DNA of 64,000 bases. Origin: Aaosphaeria pasadenensis (taxonomy: Eukaryota; Ascomycota; Dothideomycetes; Pleosporales). The notes beneath the pieces are model-generated. The model had not been told where the DNA came from and made no database searches. It saw nothing but the letters and a program-made list of their open reading frames with translations. Positions 43,894 through 56,141 of this stretch are shown here, piece by piece (position 1 is the stretch's first letter; every line of letters starts with the position of its first letter). The stretch spans positions 452,845 through 516,844 of the forward strand of contig JAKLMB010000014.1 of the NCBI GenBank assembly GCA_022813625.1, in the 5' to 3' direction. A program made the position numbers and the translations under genes.

Positions 43894-45774
43894 TCACTCG
43901 TATCTATTAATCGGAATCTGGAACGTCTTATGCCCACTAATGAACCAATGTCCCAGCGCACCGATCAGCACCGCCGCAAAGATCGGCCCCGCATAATTCA
44001 TGTTATCCTTCGTGACCGGCAGCAAAGTCGGGAACGGCATCCAAAGCACAACGTAGATCAGATAGCAAAGACTGAAGATGTTGATCGGGATGCCGAAGAT
44101 TCCGAGTTTGAAGGGGCCGTATGGCGGGGGTGGACCGCGCAGCTTGCGGAGGAGGATGAAGAGGATGGGCAGGAAGTAAGATATGTGGAGGGCGAGGGCT
44201 TGGAGGGAGATGAGGGCGTTGAAGGCAGTGGCGGAACCGATGTAGATTAGGGAGAGGCAGGTTACGACGAAGCCGACGAGGAGGAGGGCGTTCAAGGGGA
44301 GCTTGAGGGTCGGGTGGACCTGGAGAGAGGGTGTTAGTGTTTGGATGTCCGCATGGAGGGACTTCTGAGGCCTTACGTATGCGAAGAAGTTCGAGAATGG
44401 CATGCCGTTGTCGCGCGCGAATACCCAAACCAATCGCGACACCGATGCGAAGATATTGAAGAGTGCAAAGAAGGTGGTTAGTGAGATGAGTGCAATCAGG
44501 GCATTGGTGGCATGCTTGGAGCCTGTAGCACCATACAAGACGTAGATCAGTGGCAGAGGTGCCAATGTGATCTCCTCGGTCAATGGACCTAGGTAGAATA
44601 GCATGACGGTCACAAAGATGAAGAGCATGGTCGAGTTGACTACGCACGCCAGGATGATGCTACGAGGTACTCTCGTGCGGACCTTCTTGACTTCGTCGCC
44701 TGACCTTTTGTTAGTTCCTCTACCGCGAATGAATGCGCACTCGACTTACTCATGTGAAGCACACTGTCAAATCCTTATTACTCTGTCAGCATCATCCCCT
44801 CAAGTTATGCACCGTTATAAACTTACCGCTGACGGAGAAGGTGACTGTTAAGAGGCCCAGTCCCCAGCATATTCCAGGGTTGTTCCATCCACTCACATCG
44901 GTGACAAGAGTTTTGAACACGAAGTCGGGAGAGCTCTTTGGGCCAAAAACAACGAGGACTACAATCATGACAATGAATAAGACGACATGCAAGATTATGC
45001 CTAGCATCTCAATCCAATTGAGCAACCTGCGGAAGAACAGGTTGAGTATGAAGGGCACGATCATTGTCGCGATCATGATCAGGGCGGTATGCCATCGCTC
45101 CGGTTCGTAGTTCTCGTAATTGAAGATCGCGAGCGAGGTAATGATGTTAGAAATGAGTGATGGTGGGCCTCCGCAAGCAAAGCACCAAGCGGCAGTGGTA
45201 ATCCAACCTATGAATGTCAGCATCTGACCCGATTTGGGTCACCTAAAGAGGATCTACCTTGGATCAATCCCCAGAATCTGGGTGCCGACGGGGCGAGATT
45301 TGCAGACCAACGATATTGGGCACCAACCGTTGGGTCACTAGACTGTGTGAGCGGCATTCATTGAAAGGGCATTAGAATCATACATAGAAGCGAGTTCGGC
45401 CAGAGAGCAGCCAACGGCAGTGCAGCCTACACCAGCCAGAATTGATCCATAGAACATAGACACGGGTCCACCATTTGTTAGAGCGAACTGGAACGTAAAA
45501 GCAAAGGTCTGCCACGATCCAAGAATAATCACACCGAAATTGGCTACCGACGAAAGATTGATGTAGCGCTTTCGTGATTGTTAGCAACGCACGCCGGTTC
45601 TTTTGCCAGACCATCCACACGCACCTCCAGTCCATGAAGTTGAACCCCTCCACGTTGGGTTGTCTTCTCTGCAGGGTCTGCGAGAGACTCTGATCTCTGA
45701 TCACCGCCCGAGGCATTCTCGGCCTCGTCCAAAGTGGCGTTTGCTCTCACTTCTGAAAGCTCGTGCAGTCCCAT
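43894..45774 (-). CDS. APC-family amino acid/choline-type permease
   Basis: Exons, read leftward: 45774-45625, 45568-45384, 45337-45258, 45207-44827, 44773-44750, 44699-44377, 44319-43894. They total 1569 nt (522 aa). One exon is only 24 nt and encodes DSVLHM. About twelve helices are visible. Family blocks include RYINLSSVANFGVIILGSW, LTNGGPVSMFYGSILAG, SLAELASIDPTVGAQYRW, IQGWITTAAW, FDSVLHMSDEVKKVRTRVPR and FARDNGMPFSNFFAYVHP. These match fungal choline/GABA-type permeases (HNM1/GabA group), which bring small amines or amino acids across the plasma membrane. The exact substrate cannot be read off. It is divergent from the rhodopsin-like gene. Confidence 0.93.
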
Positions 45775-46806
45775 TGTCGCGATAATCCCAATGATCCAAG
45801 CTGAGCGACAATACTGGGTGGGGGAAATGGCTAATGATATGAGAAAGCTCAATCAGGGACCCCGGAGCTGGTGCATGCAAGTTGTGTCAAGCGAGGCTTG
45901 CTCTTCACTCAAGATAGGGAGAAGATGTACATTGGAACCAGCCGCCTGGGTTTCTGTCGAGCGGCAAGCTCCCGTAAGAGGTTCGCACCGTGCGTGGCAC
46001 ATTGCGTCTGCAGCAGCAAGCCCCTTTGCAACTCTCCTAATGCATCCCGTGGCAAGCCAATAAATGTCGCAAGTTGGATGAATCTCCGTGCCGCCATCTG
46101 GACTCGCGATTCCTCCCGCGTAAACGCAGCTGCGCCGCGGGTATGGCGATTGTCACGTACTTCAAAGTGCTTCATGTTAACAACTTCTCAGTACTTCATA
46201 ATACGCACTGGGCCTAGAAAGGATGCTAAGGGCTCTACAACTGGAGCAAACTTCGTCGTATCTATCACGCCCAAGTCATCTGCCTGCACCAACACGCTTT
46301 GAGTGTTATCTGGGGTGATGGTGCTGTTCAGCCAAGCGAAACCCGCTTCCCCGAGCTGAGCTGTGCCTCCTCCTCGCGTCCTCCCGTGTGGCCTCCGCCA
46401 ATCATGTCTACCAGTGGTCATATAAGCCAGGATGAATCGCTTAAGTTGCAGTATAAAAAATACTCTGTGCATTTTGTGGAAGTCGATGCATGGACTCGGT
46501 ACGAAAAAAGAAAAGAAAAAGGCCGATGATCAAGGCAGCGCCTCTAAGCAATCATACGGTCGGGTCGTCGATCCTTTCCCACCATCTGACCCCCCCGGTC
46601 AGGGAATTCTTAGAAAGAAAAAGGAACGTCCAAGACCATCCAAGAGGCACGGAAGCTTCCTTTTGTCCCGCCGCACTCGACGGCGAGACACACATCATAT
46701 CAACTCGTCGAGTCTCCTGAGTGCGCAAGCATGTAACCTGCAATACATTAACTATGACCAGCGCATTCCACTGGACTAGCTTCGAATCTCTGTTTGACTA
46801 AAGCCC
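45775..46806. other. divergent promoter region
   Basis: About 1 kb between the APC permease and the rhodopsin-like protein. Several short frames overlap on both strands but none shows a family motif. An A-rich patch lies near 46500-46625. Confidence 0.45.
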
Positions 46807-48039
46807 ATGGACTACACCAATAGCGGCCAGGGACCACGCATCGCTACGAACGGAAGAGTTGGTGTCGTTTTGGTCTCACTGTATTCATGGACCGCCGTGG
46901 CCATCGGAGTGGCTGTAACCAGATTCATCATAGGTCTGGTACACCAAATAATCTTTGGACTGGATGACTGGATGGTTCTTGCTGGAAGTGTAAGTCGTGT
47001 ATGCCGTTGTTGTTGTTCTAATGGTTCCTAACGAAGGGTTGATCAGGTTGTCTACATTGGCTCCACCATCAGCTGGCAATATGCAGTCAACGGAGGCCTG
47101 GGACAACACTTCGCCAGCCTCAGTGCAAGAGAAATCTCTCTATACTTCAAAGTAAGAATATATGACATCTCTGTGGCGTCATCCGGTCTAACCTTTACAC
47201 AGGCAGTGTACGCAGCACAACTTCTCCACATTATGGTAATGGCACTGGCGAAGTTGTCCGGCGCATTTTTGATAAATCGCATTGCACCCCAAGCACGATA
47301 CAAGAGATTTTTACTCTTCGGAAGTATCGGATTATACACGGTCTACTCAATTTTCGCCTTCGCTTTCCAGTGTGGTGCTTCGGAGCCTTGGATTCTCAAC
47401 CCTCCGGTCTGCAGTCAAGGCGGGCCAATGTATTCAATCATTGCACTCAATATCATCTCCGACATCCTCCTTGCGGGTTGGATCGTCCCCATTTTGCGGA
47501 ACTTGAACATAGATCGGGAGAGACGTACGACAGTCGCCGTTCTTTTTGGTTCAAGAGCGATTGTGCCAATGGTGGCTGTTCCCCAAATATGGGCTGTGTG
47601 GAGGGCGAGTCGGAGCACCGATCCAACCAACGATATGTTCGAGTTAGCTCTGCTGGAACAGGCCGTAACAAGTCTGTCGCTCATTCTCGCCAGTCTGCCC
47701 CGGGTCAAGAGGCTCCTTGGGGTTGCTGGAAGCGGCCTCTTGGATGCACGAATATCCGACCGCGAAGTCGTGCGATCTGCACAAAGAACAACGTCGAAAA
47801 CCGATAGCATCCCTTTGAAACTACTTCCTTCGCGGTCGACGAAGTATACCACGACGGTCGTGTCGGGGACAGACAATAGCGGGAATGGTAACAAAGGCTT
47901 GTCAGATTGGCACAAGTACCTGGCTATGGGAAGCAGGCATGACGATCATACGAGTACGTCAAGTTTGTTTGAGCGCCAGGCGGGAGTCATGGTACAGGAA
48001 GAAGTGACTATTGAAATTGAGCGCAGGGAATCTAGCTAG
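46807..48039 (+). CDS. rhodopsin-like integral membrane protein (PTH11-related)
   Basis: Exons 46807-46989, 47047-47151 and 47203-48039 total 1125 nt (374 aa). It has about seven hydrophobic segments. The fungal rhodopsin-domain hallmarks are FIIGLVHQIIFGLDDWMVLAG in the first loop, GGLGQHFASLS, a short helix ending in LAKLSGAFLINRI, and FQCGASEPW followed by PPVCSQGG with the paired cysteines of the extracellular loop. The last 110 residues are a hydrophilic Ser/Thr-rich tail. This family includes PTH11-like receptors that sense surfaces or nutrients in plant-associated fungi; most members are unstudied. There is no CFEM domain. Confidence 0.88.
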
Positions 48040-48880
48040 CGGGTTTGGTCGTCCGAAGGGACTGGGTGCTTTGCGCACGATAACGTTTTTGTTTTTCCTA
48101 ATGATACCCTAAACAGTCTTTTGATTCATCATCAATGAGCCGTTGCATAGTGATACTTCAATGAATCTCGATGATTTTTGCCCCTCCCCGACCTAGAAAA
48201 GCGACCACTAGTGTAGTTGAGGACTGTCGCCGCCCACATACATGAGCGTACTTTGATAATGTACAATATACTTGGCCTACTTATGTTTGAATGGGATAGC
48301 GGACAGGCTTACTATGTTGCATAATTGAAATTGTGTTCCATTCATATTCAAAGGCTTTATTTAACGTGATTTTGGATTGTTGGATCTGGATTCAGCACCG
48401 CCTGGACTGTTAGTTTCACGAGATGTCTTGGAATTACTGGTCCATGGATACTTACACCGAAATCACGCAGCTAGAACCGAATAAAATCAATCTCGGTTGG
48501 ACATGACCCGAATGAGTATGCAAAACTGTTGCTTCCCCACATTCTTTGTAGGATCATTCCGCCAGGATGCGGAGTGGTGGCAAGAAAACAGCCAATAAGA
48601 GGGCCTAACCATTCAAAACACCTCAAATGTCATTAAAATAGATGTCCCTTGAGGTGATCGCTTAATATGGGATTTTGAACCGGGTTTGCAATCTTTGGTT
48701 AATATCGTACCTGGAAAATCATAGCTGGAACAATTAACATGCAATCATCTTCCGAACAACTCAATTACACTTTCCCTAGATTGCGCAGATCCCTTGCACG
48801 TTGTACAAATAAGTGCTTCCCTCCGTCCATGTCCGCGATGTGAATACTGCACTTGTTTATTTCGGATTAATCCCGTTCAG
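48040..48880. other. intergenic stretch
   Basis: An 841-bp gap that should contain the rhamnogalacturonan lyase promoter. No open frame with a motif. Confidence 0.5.
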
Positions 48881-50633
48881 ATGCGCCTGGCAAGCTCGAC
48901 ACTGGCTGCGCTGGCCTTCGGTCAGTCAGTACTAGCGAAATTCGAACTACTTTCCACCAATGCTCGCTTCATCGTTGATACAGATGGCGGACTCGTCTTC
49001 GAGGTCAACAGAGCCAACGGCGACATCACTGGTCTCAAATACAGCGGAGTCGAGTATCAAGGCACTGGCAAAGCTTCCGCCATCAATTCGGGCCTAGGTA
49101 GCTCAACTACCAAAGCCGAAGAGATCAACGGGTACATCAAAATCACAGTGCAGGCAAAATCCCTTCCGCTCACGCACTATTATGTCGCAAAGCCAAAGGA
49201 CCCAATCATCTACATGGCGACGTACATCACGGGCGAAATTGATCCAGGCGAGCTGCGCTGGCTGGCACGCTTAAAGACATCAGAACTTCCAACCGGAGTG
49301 CATGGCGATGTGGGCGATACACGGGGTTGTGAAGCTTTTGAAGGAAAGGACACATTCAAATGTCCGAATGGTCAAACCAGATGCAAGATGTATACAGGAG
49401 ATCGATTCATTGAGGACATCGTGCACGGGGTGTCTGGACCGGTATGGCTCTTCTCTCGTTGTTAGTTGTCTTAGCTCGAGGTCATACTAACCGCTCCGTA
49501 GAAAGCTTCCGTCTGGATGATCATGCCAGGCACTGCCTATGAGACTTCTGCAAGCGGACCGTTCATGCGGGACATTAACAGTCAGACCGGAAGCAGTGAT
49601 CAGGAGCTGTACTGGTACATGAATAGTGGACATGTGCGTACCGAGCCATGGCGCTTTGGTCTTCAAGGACCATATGCGATGGCTTTCACGTAAGTCTGAA
49701 AATAAGATTGTCTGAGCATCACTACTTACAAGGCGCAGTGCTCCAAATTCTAAACCATCGGAAAATCTTGATACATCGTTTTTCGAAAAACTCAGCATTC
49801 AAGGCTACGTGCCCGCGAGTGGCCGCGGCTCCGTATCTGGAAAAGCGACGGGGGTTCCGGACAAATTCGAGACGGTGATTCACTGGCATAATACTGCTGC
49901 TCAGTACTGGACGAAAGCAAACGCAGATGGGGCCTATAAGTCGCCGCTAATGAAACCAGGAACCTACGATATGAAACTCTATAAAGGCGAATACTTGGTC
50001 GCGAACGACTCGGTCTCCATTACTGCCGGCCAGACATCGTCGAAAGATATCGCATCCAAGGAGCCAAATCCGAGTGTCATTTGGCGCATCGGTGAATTTG
50101 ATGGGCAGCCGTTTGAACTGAAGAATGGCGATAAGATCACTAGAATGCACCCTAGCGACGTCCGAATGGGAAGTTGGGGCGGCACGTTCACAGTTGGCTC
50201 CTCGCAAGCAAAGGACTTCCCGATGACGCTATGGTCTAAGGAAGGTGGCACTGCGACAGTAACATTCACCTTGACCGATGCGCAAGTGAAAGCTCATGTA
50301 TTGCGAGTTGGCACGACACTCTCATTCAAGGGCGGTCGACCAAGCGTCAAGATTGGCAGCTGGACTGGAAGTGACCCTGGCGCACCAGTAAGTGATCAGA
50401 TCACCCTTATATAAGAGCTGCGAATGCTGACGACATTGATGCAGAAATTGATAGACTCTCGCGGGGTTACGAGAGGCGCCTATCGCGGCTGGGGCGATGT
50501 TTATACATGGAATGTTCCCGCGAACGCCTTCAAGACTGGTTCCAATACTCTTACTGTCGGTGTTTTCGGGAGCGGAGATGCGAGTTGGTTGAGTGCCAAT
50601 TACATTGTAGATGCTATAGAGCTGCAGGATTGA
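48881..50633 (+). CDS. rhamnogalacturonan lyase (PL4), secreted
   Basis: This enzyme cleaves the rhamnogalacturonan I backbone of pectin by beta-elimination, outside the cell. Exons 48881-49441, 49502-49689, 49739-50387 and 50445-50633 total 1587 nt (528 aa), the standard size. A signal peptide is evident (MRLASSTLAALAFGQSVLA). The catalytic N-terminal beta-sandwich has GDITGLKYSGVEYQG, THYYVAKPKDPIIYMATY, RWLARL and GDTRGCEAFEGKDTF. A fibronectin-like domain (GYVPASGRGSVSGKATG, IHWHNTAAQYWT) and a carbohydrate-binding-like third domain (WRIGEFDGQP, WSANYIVDA-like end) follow. The start is the ATG opening the signal peptide. The nearby rhamnosidase relic would have acted on related polymers. 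Confidence 0.95.
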
Positions 50634-53310
50634 TACCACCAAGGGTTGCCTCAAGGCACTAAGCACGTTCAATCTTCTCACAAGGGGCCTGCCGCACATC
50701 TATGCCTGGATGTAGAAGCCATCACAAGAAATCACTTCAAGTCAACAGAAATCCCGAGTCTTCTGATTATCAGCTTAGTTGAGCCATTTGCAAACAAGAA
50801 ATAGCGATTGTTTTCCATTTTATACCCAGCCGTTACAGCTTTGCACAACCACATCTCTTTCATGATTCCAGCCTCTTCGTGTGTAGATGAGTTTGTATAT
50901 TGGAGCCGTTCGCGGGGGACAACCACCGGGAACATGTCCATTGAACGATTGGATTAACTATATTGATGCTTACTATGCAATTATGTTTTCTCAGCGCAAC
51001 ATGGTCAGGCTTAGGCTTGGCCGCCACGCTCCGCTTAATCCTTTTCTATCCGACCCTCTCTTGATCAACTTTGGGCATCTTTCACCAACGTTTACCTTTC
51101 CCTAACGGAGAATTGTCTTGGACGCATGCATGTCTGCGTCAAGTTCTACCAGTCTATTGACTATCGCTCTAGATGCTTCCCGTACAGTGCTGAGACCTTG
51201 CACTGCTATCTCCTATCCAAGCTCTTGAGATCTAGGCCATCTTTCTCTTCCCAGATGGCAGATGCGGAGGTACTGTATGAGACTGCGGGCATCATACGCA
51301 CTGCATCCGTGTGGATGGCGGTGGTGAAACATCAAATGGCCATCCAAGACACCCAGCATCACCAAGTTTACCTAAAGTGGTATCTAATCAAAGTTCCATC
51401 GGTTCATGCGGCTTAGGAGGCCGCTCGTAGGTGTATAATTCTATTTCGTGCAACCGAATCGGCAGGGAATACACAGACACCCTTGCGTCATCTGTCCGAA
51501 TGGGGACATCATCCATCCCTGTTGCACTTATAACAAGACGGCCATCGCAGTCTACGGCTTCACTCCATATCGAAGTTACAGATATAGTTCTTACAACCTA
51601 GGACATCCATAATATAGAGTCCAAAATGTAGAGGAAACTAAGCCTAGCAAATAAAGTCCCCCAATCGACATACCAACCCCGAAATCATGGTGTTCTAAAT
51701 CTAGAAAGCCTCGATTCAGAGCCTTATAGCCAGTATATATCTCGTAATTCATCTCTCACTATTCTATAGTTTCCCTCGCTACGAGCAGGTTGAATGATCT
51801 CTTCTTGTGGATTTATAGGTGGAGAATAATCAATGATCACAGATGAATGTGAGCATACTGAGGTCCATCGGTCTTCCACCGACCTATCAAATGTATACTG
51901 GCAAGAATTCTGACTATGAACGACGTACTCTTCTGAATCTATCAAACACTGTGCTACTTCGTACAGAAAAGCAAGTGTGGAACGAAATGAGGGTCAGGTG
52001 AGCAGGGTAACAATGCATGCTCGAGGTACAAGTGTTCTACTGGCGTGCAGCTTAGCCTATTAGTTTTATTATGACGAAAGTCGAGTGGGGAAAGCAAATA
52101 TTCTCGGCTTGAACGTTGAGGTTTTCACCAATCGAGGGTCCGTCGGCAATGTTCGCCGAATCTCTTCATCCCTGCCGTTGTCAAGGAATCCTCCAAGAGT
52201 AAACGTAATACTAGTCAAGAAATCAAGAAGGCTTTTCCCTACCACTCGTCACCTTGAAAAATGTAATTGAGTGCAAAGTAGGCCAGCATATCCCTAGACC
52301 TTTGCGCACGATGTCATATGTACATATAGCCAAAAACTTAATATCATCCTGATAATAGAGTTCACCTAGAGTCTATTTACCTTTCATGGAAGGGTCCTCT
52401 AATATATCTGTCCAATTAACATATCAGTTCAAAAGAATCAAGACCGCTCGAGAGCGATCTCTAGCTCCCGTCTTGTGCCTGGTCTGTGGTATACATTTTT
52501 ACATTGCGCGACAGCCTTTGAGCCCCGCTCACATTGGTACCAAGCTCTACGAGTAGCCCAACTAGAATAATGTTGTTATCTGCACCTCGTTATTCCCATG
52601 TACTACTTTGGTTCGAACTAGCAAGACCTGTTGCTCGATGCAGACGGAACACCCGTTGTGCTCAAGGACGGGTGCCAGCAGCTTCATACCTCGTGTCAGG
52701 TTGTAAACAGGGAAAGGCCCGATATGACGTGGTTGAACCGAAAGCAGGCGATGTTATTGGAGGCGGCTGTCTACTGGTACTCTACACCAAGGCTTTGTGG
52801 ACTCCCTGCGCTAAAGCCCACCTGTCGGCAAAGTTGACCGAGCACTCAGCTCCAATCAATCATAGCCTACCAGCCGTCGGACTCTCTCTTCGGATACGTT
52901 CTCGTACCAAGGTGATATACATGTTAGAAGTATGCCTAAATAGCACCACTGCAAAGTGATTTTCGCTGGCGTCTATTTGAACTGACTTATTGTAGTGTGA
53001 GATAGGTCGACGAAATGCAAATCCCTGGGCACTGACGTTGGTGTTTACCTTTGTGTAAGCAAAACACCTTATTATTAGTAGGACGATTCGGGGATTATCC
53101 ATTTCTCGCAGGTTCTTGAATCTGCCGATATACGTGTTCCATTTAAGCATTCAACTACCCAGTGCTTTCATCTCCTACGAACCCTGATGCTTCATCCACC
53201 ATCCCCGGACATTGACGAAGCCCTCCCGTCCACTGCCCCAAAACCATAGAACCTTGTTGACACTCACGATAAGCCACAATCAGTTGTTTTCGACGCAATC
53301 GGATTTTGCG
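50634..53310. other. gene-poor stretch
   Basis: About 2.7 kb without a recognisable gene. Frames at 51724-51945 (minus) and 52534-52959 (plus) lack family motifs. The last few hundred bases must contain the bZIP promoter. Confidence 0.45.
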
Positions 53311-54156
53311 ATGGCTGCTGTTCATAGCTTTGATGAGTCCACCCTGGGCCTCGATTCATGCATGGCGTCGGCCCGATCAGACTTCTTTGGCGACGTTAAG
53401 GACGAAAACAGCAGGCAGATAAATTGGCAAGAGTCCGATCAATCCTTAGATTTTGACGACTTGCCAGTGGCACAACTGTCCCAAGATTGCGATGGTGCCA
53501 TCACACTGATTGCCGAGGAGCCTGCGTCTCCTTTGAGACTTGATGGCGCCGTAGGGGGACATCAACGCTATCCGGACATGGGCGACAGACTGACATTAGC
53601 CCAACTGGAGCTAGAGCCATCCGCTCAGCCTTTTCACAACCCGTTCGTAGACTCGAGGAGGGCTCCCCATGTTATCAAAACCGAGATACCCGTAGAACCG
53701 CACGCGTCGTCCTCGATACCGTCCGAATCACCAACAACCCCAACGCACGCCCGCAGAGTCTCAGACTCTTCTACAAGCATCAGCACAGGGCGAGATCGAT
53801 CGAGTCGAGAAGTTGACAGCGCGTTGAAGACCGGACATCAATCAGCCAGGGCGAAACACCTCGAGAGGAACCGACACGCCGCGAGGAAATGTCGAAGCAA
53901 GCAGAAAAAGGAGCAGGCGGAACTGGTGGAGGTGGCTAGGGAGATGGGAATGAAGAACAAGCTGCTGAAGTCAGAGGCAGAGCTGTTGAAGAGCGACCTA
54001 CATAGTCTGATGAATGAGGTGATCCAGCACTCTTCCTGTCCTGACTCGAGGCTTTCGGCGTATATGCAAAGAGAGGCGGATAAAATAGCGAAGTTGGGAA
54101 GCTCAAAGGAGTCAAAGCTAGGGATACATATAGGAAGCACTGGGACGTGTCGCTAG
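53311..54156 (+). CDS. ATF/CREB-type bZIP transcription factor
   Basis: Single exon, 281 aa. The first 165 residues are low in order, acidic then Ser/Thr/Pro-rich, as in an activation region. The basic region is ERNRHAARKCRSKQKKEQAE, with NRxAAxxCRxKQK, the ATF/CREB signature. A zipper heptad pattern follows (LVEVAREMGMKNKLLKSEAE then LLKSDLHSLMNEVIQ). CPDSRLSAYMQREADKI is a block I associate with fungal AtfA-like bZIPs. AtfA-type factors act below the stress MAP kinase. The classic N-terminal HRA/HRR parts of AtfA are not evident and the protein is short, so it is a relative and not AtfA itself. ATG 53311 is preferred over an upstream alternative start. Confidence 0.9.
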   Translation: MAAVHSFDESTLGLDSCMASARSDFFGDVKDENSRQINWQESDQSLDFDDLPVAQLSQDCDGAITLIAEEPASPLRLDGAVGGHQRYPDMGDRLTLAQLELEPSAQPFHNPFVDSRRAPHVIKTEIPVEPHASSSIPSESPTTPTHARRVSDSSTSISTGRDRSSREVDSALKTGHQSARAKHLERNRHAARKCRSKQKKEQAELVEVAREMGMKNKLLKSEAELLKSDLHSLMNEVIQHSSCPDSRLSAYMQREADKIAKLGSSKESKLGIHIGSTGTCR

Positions 54157-54912
54157 TGATAGCCTCTGAGCATTCTGAGGGACAGCATCGCTGTGTAGGG
54201 TCCTTCAGGGGCTCCGGAGTGTTATAATGCGATGGGCGTTCATTATTCGTATTACCAAATCTTCCAGAATTCACATCAACGAACCGATGGGCAAGGTTGA
54301 GTTTGCAGATGTAGGGACGAGAAGGTCGAGGTGTACGGCGTTAAACATCATAAATTGTCTTCAATTGTCACATTGTATATAGTTTTCGAAGGCGCCATGT
54401 CTATGTAGCGATTTTTAAGATGATACCACTTTCACAGAAGCACATAACTGTCTAGTCTGGCAGTATTTCTCTGACAACAGAGACTTGCAGAGAATGTGCA
54501 AGTAGACCATCGTCTTTACATTCTGACATTGATAGAGATCGTCATAGGATAATAGTGTGGCTGTTCGGACAACGATATTAGCAATATGTAATGATTGGGT
54601 CACTTTCGGGCGATGCTAGGAACCTACGAGAATACGCGCAGTCCTCGATACAATGATCATGTGTCAGCGGTGACTGAACGATAAGTATATTGTCTTGCTA
54701 TTGCTCTACATTGTTGGAATCTGGCAACAGCGGGTATAATAAGCCTCCCCGCTAGATTTCTTGCCGGGCTGACTGTCAAGCGATAGCTGTTCGCTATCTC
54801 GCGCACCGGTGCTGGAACGTGGCTTCATGCAGCGTTAACACCCTCCGTACCGAATCGCATCCAAGTCTTCGTTGAGCTGATGAGAAGCTAAGCCGTGTCC
54901 ATAAGTAGAAAT
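54157..54912. other. 3'-3' spacer
   Basis: A 756-bp gap between two convergent genes. No motif-bearing frame. Confidence 0.5.
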
Positions 54913-55386
54913 TCAGTCGACGCCATTCCCCGTCTGATCAATGAATACCTGCAGCGTGGCGTCAGGATCGGCCCAATCCCTGGTATCGCCATCTACCTCG
55001 GGCTCATATCGAGCAGGTTTCCCAAATTCTTCATATCGACTGACCAGCCAAGCACCAATTCCTGTCAATGCCCTCAGACACGATCCCTCTTGTAGTTCGA
55101 CAGGACCGCAGGTATGGAACATCTTTATCTTGATCTCGTGTAGAATAGGAACCGCAATGAGGGTCTCTAATTGGAGATGTTGCATCAACTCGTCCATCGT
55201 TTTTGCCACGTATATCCCTGGGCTGCTTGTACTGAGCTTGAGTAGCTCCTCACAATCTAAACTAAGGACGTATTTGCCGGTGGGAGGCCGTTGAGATTCT
55301 GTCGTTTGATGCTCAATACGACTTCTGGCGTTGGTAGCTGACTCGTTCCTACTGCTGGTACGATCTGGTATGAATTGGGTACCCAT
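54913..55386 (-). CDS. small uncharacterised fungal protein
   Basis: A single open frame of 157 aa from ATG 55386. Its second half looks coding and ordered: GKYVLSLDCEELLKLSTSSP, IAVPILHEIKIKMFHTCGP, VELQEGSCLRALTGIGAWLV and SRYEEFGKPARYEP. I have the impression of a fungal-specific family around GPVELxEGSCxRALxGIGAWL, but can give no function. No signal peptide or membrane segment. The frame stays open upstream to 55524 without another ATG, so an upstream exon cannot be excluded. Confidence 0.5.
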   Translation of the reverse strand: MGTQFIPDRTSSRNESATNARSRIEHQTTESQRPPTGKYVLSLDCEELLKLSTSSPGIYVAKTMDELMQHLQLETLIAVPILHEIKIKMFHTCGPVELQEGSCLRALTGIGAWLVSRYEEFGKPARYEPEVDGDTRDWADPDATLQVFIDQTGNGVD

Positions 55387-56141
55387 GATCCAGTGATATG
55401 TCACTGCTGTTGGATGTGGTGGTGTGGAATGTGTGTTTCGGAAGGTCCCAAGATTGATACTAGGGAGGGTCCTTGGGGTGATTTCAGATAGTTCTTTGAG
55501 TGAAATGTGCAGCACAATTGCCAACGATGAGGGTAGGAGGTTGAGCTTTTGATGTTACTTCAACACTCCGTACTTTGATTCAGAGAATTATGTGGTCATT
55601 ATTGCACAATAGCATCATAGTGACATAGCAGATCCCGCTATGCTCCTCACATCAGTTACGGTATCATTCTTGCAAATAATGTTCTTTTCGCGCCGTGTGC
55701 GCAAATGAGAGAGAGATCTCACAAAGTCGGACGATATCTGGACATTGGTTTGCCTCCCCTCGGTAGGTAGACGATGACGATGCTCAGTCATGTTGCTTTT
55801 GAGAGACTCTAGTAGTTCTGATTGGCTCGGTCTGGTATGCCTGATCGCGGCAAATGAAGCTGCTGATTGGCCAGACGGCTGCGACAACCGCGACCAATAG
55901 ATGGCGACCATTTCAGACTTCCTGTCTCCTTCCCCTCCCCATCTCTTATCCCTCAACCTGCTTCTCGATCCTTCATTCTTTATTCTCTATTCTCTACTCC
56001 TCTTTCTATTTCGTTCAGTTGAGTTCCTCTCATCATCGCCGTTGGAGATTCCCCTTCCGATCCTCTCTGCACCCCACATCCAAGACTGTCACCGCTTTGA
56101 CAATCTTCACCGACCCTCAGACAGTGGAGGTTTACGATGAT
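55387..56141. other. intergenic stretch, divergent promoter
   Basis: Between the small unknown gene and the Zn2Cys6 gene. A pyrimidine-rich tract at about 55915-56030 (TCTCCTTCCCCTCCCC and similar) lies just upstream of the latter's start and is likely promoter/5' UTR CT-rich sequence of a highly transcribed fungal gene. Confidence 0.5.

Noticed and set aside
46188..46779. Overlapping frames between the APC and rhodopsin-like genes
   Set aside because: No family motif; best read as promoter DNA with A-rich patches.
52534..52959. 141-codon plus-strand frame and overlapping small frames
   Set aside because: The composition is not coding-like and no family is recognised.
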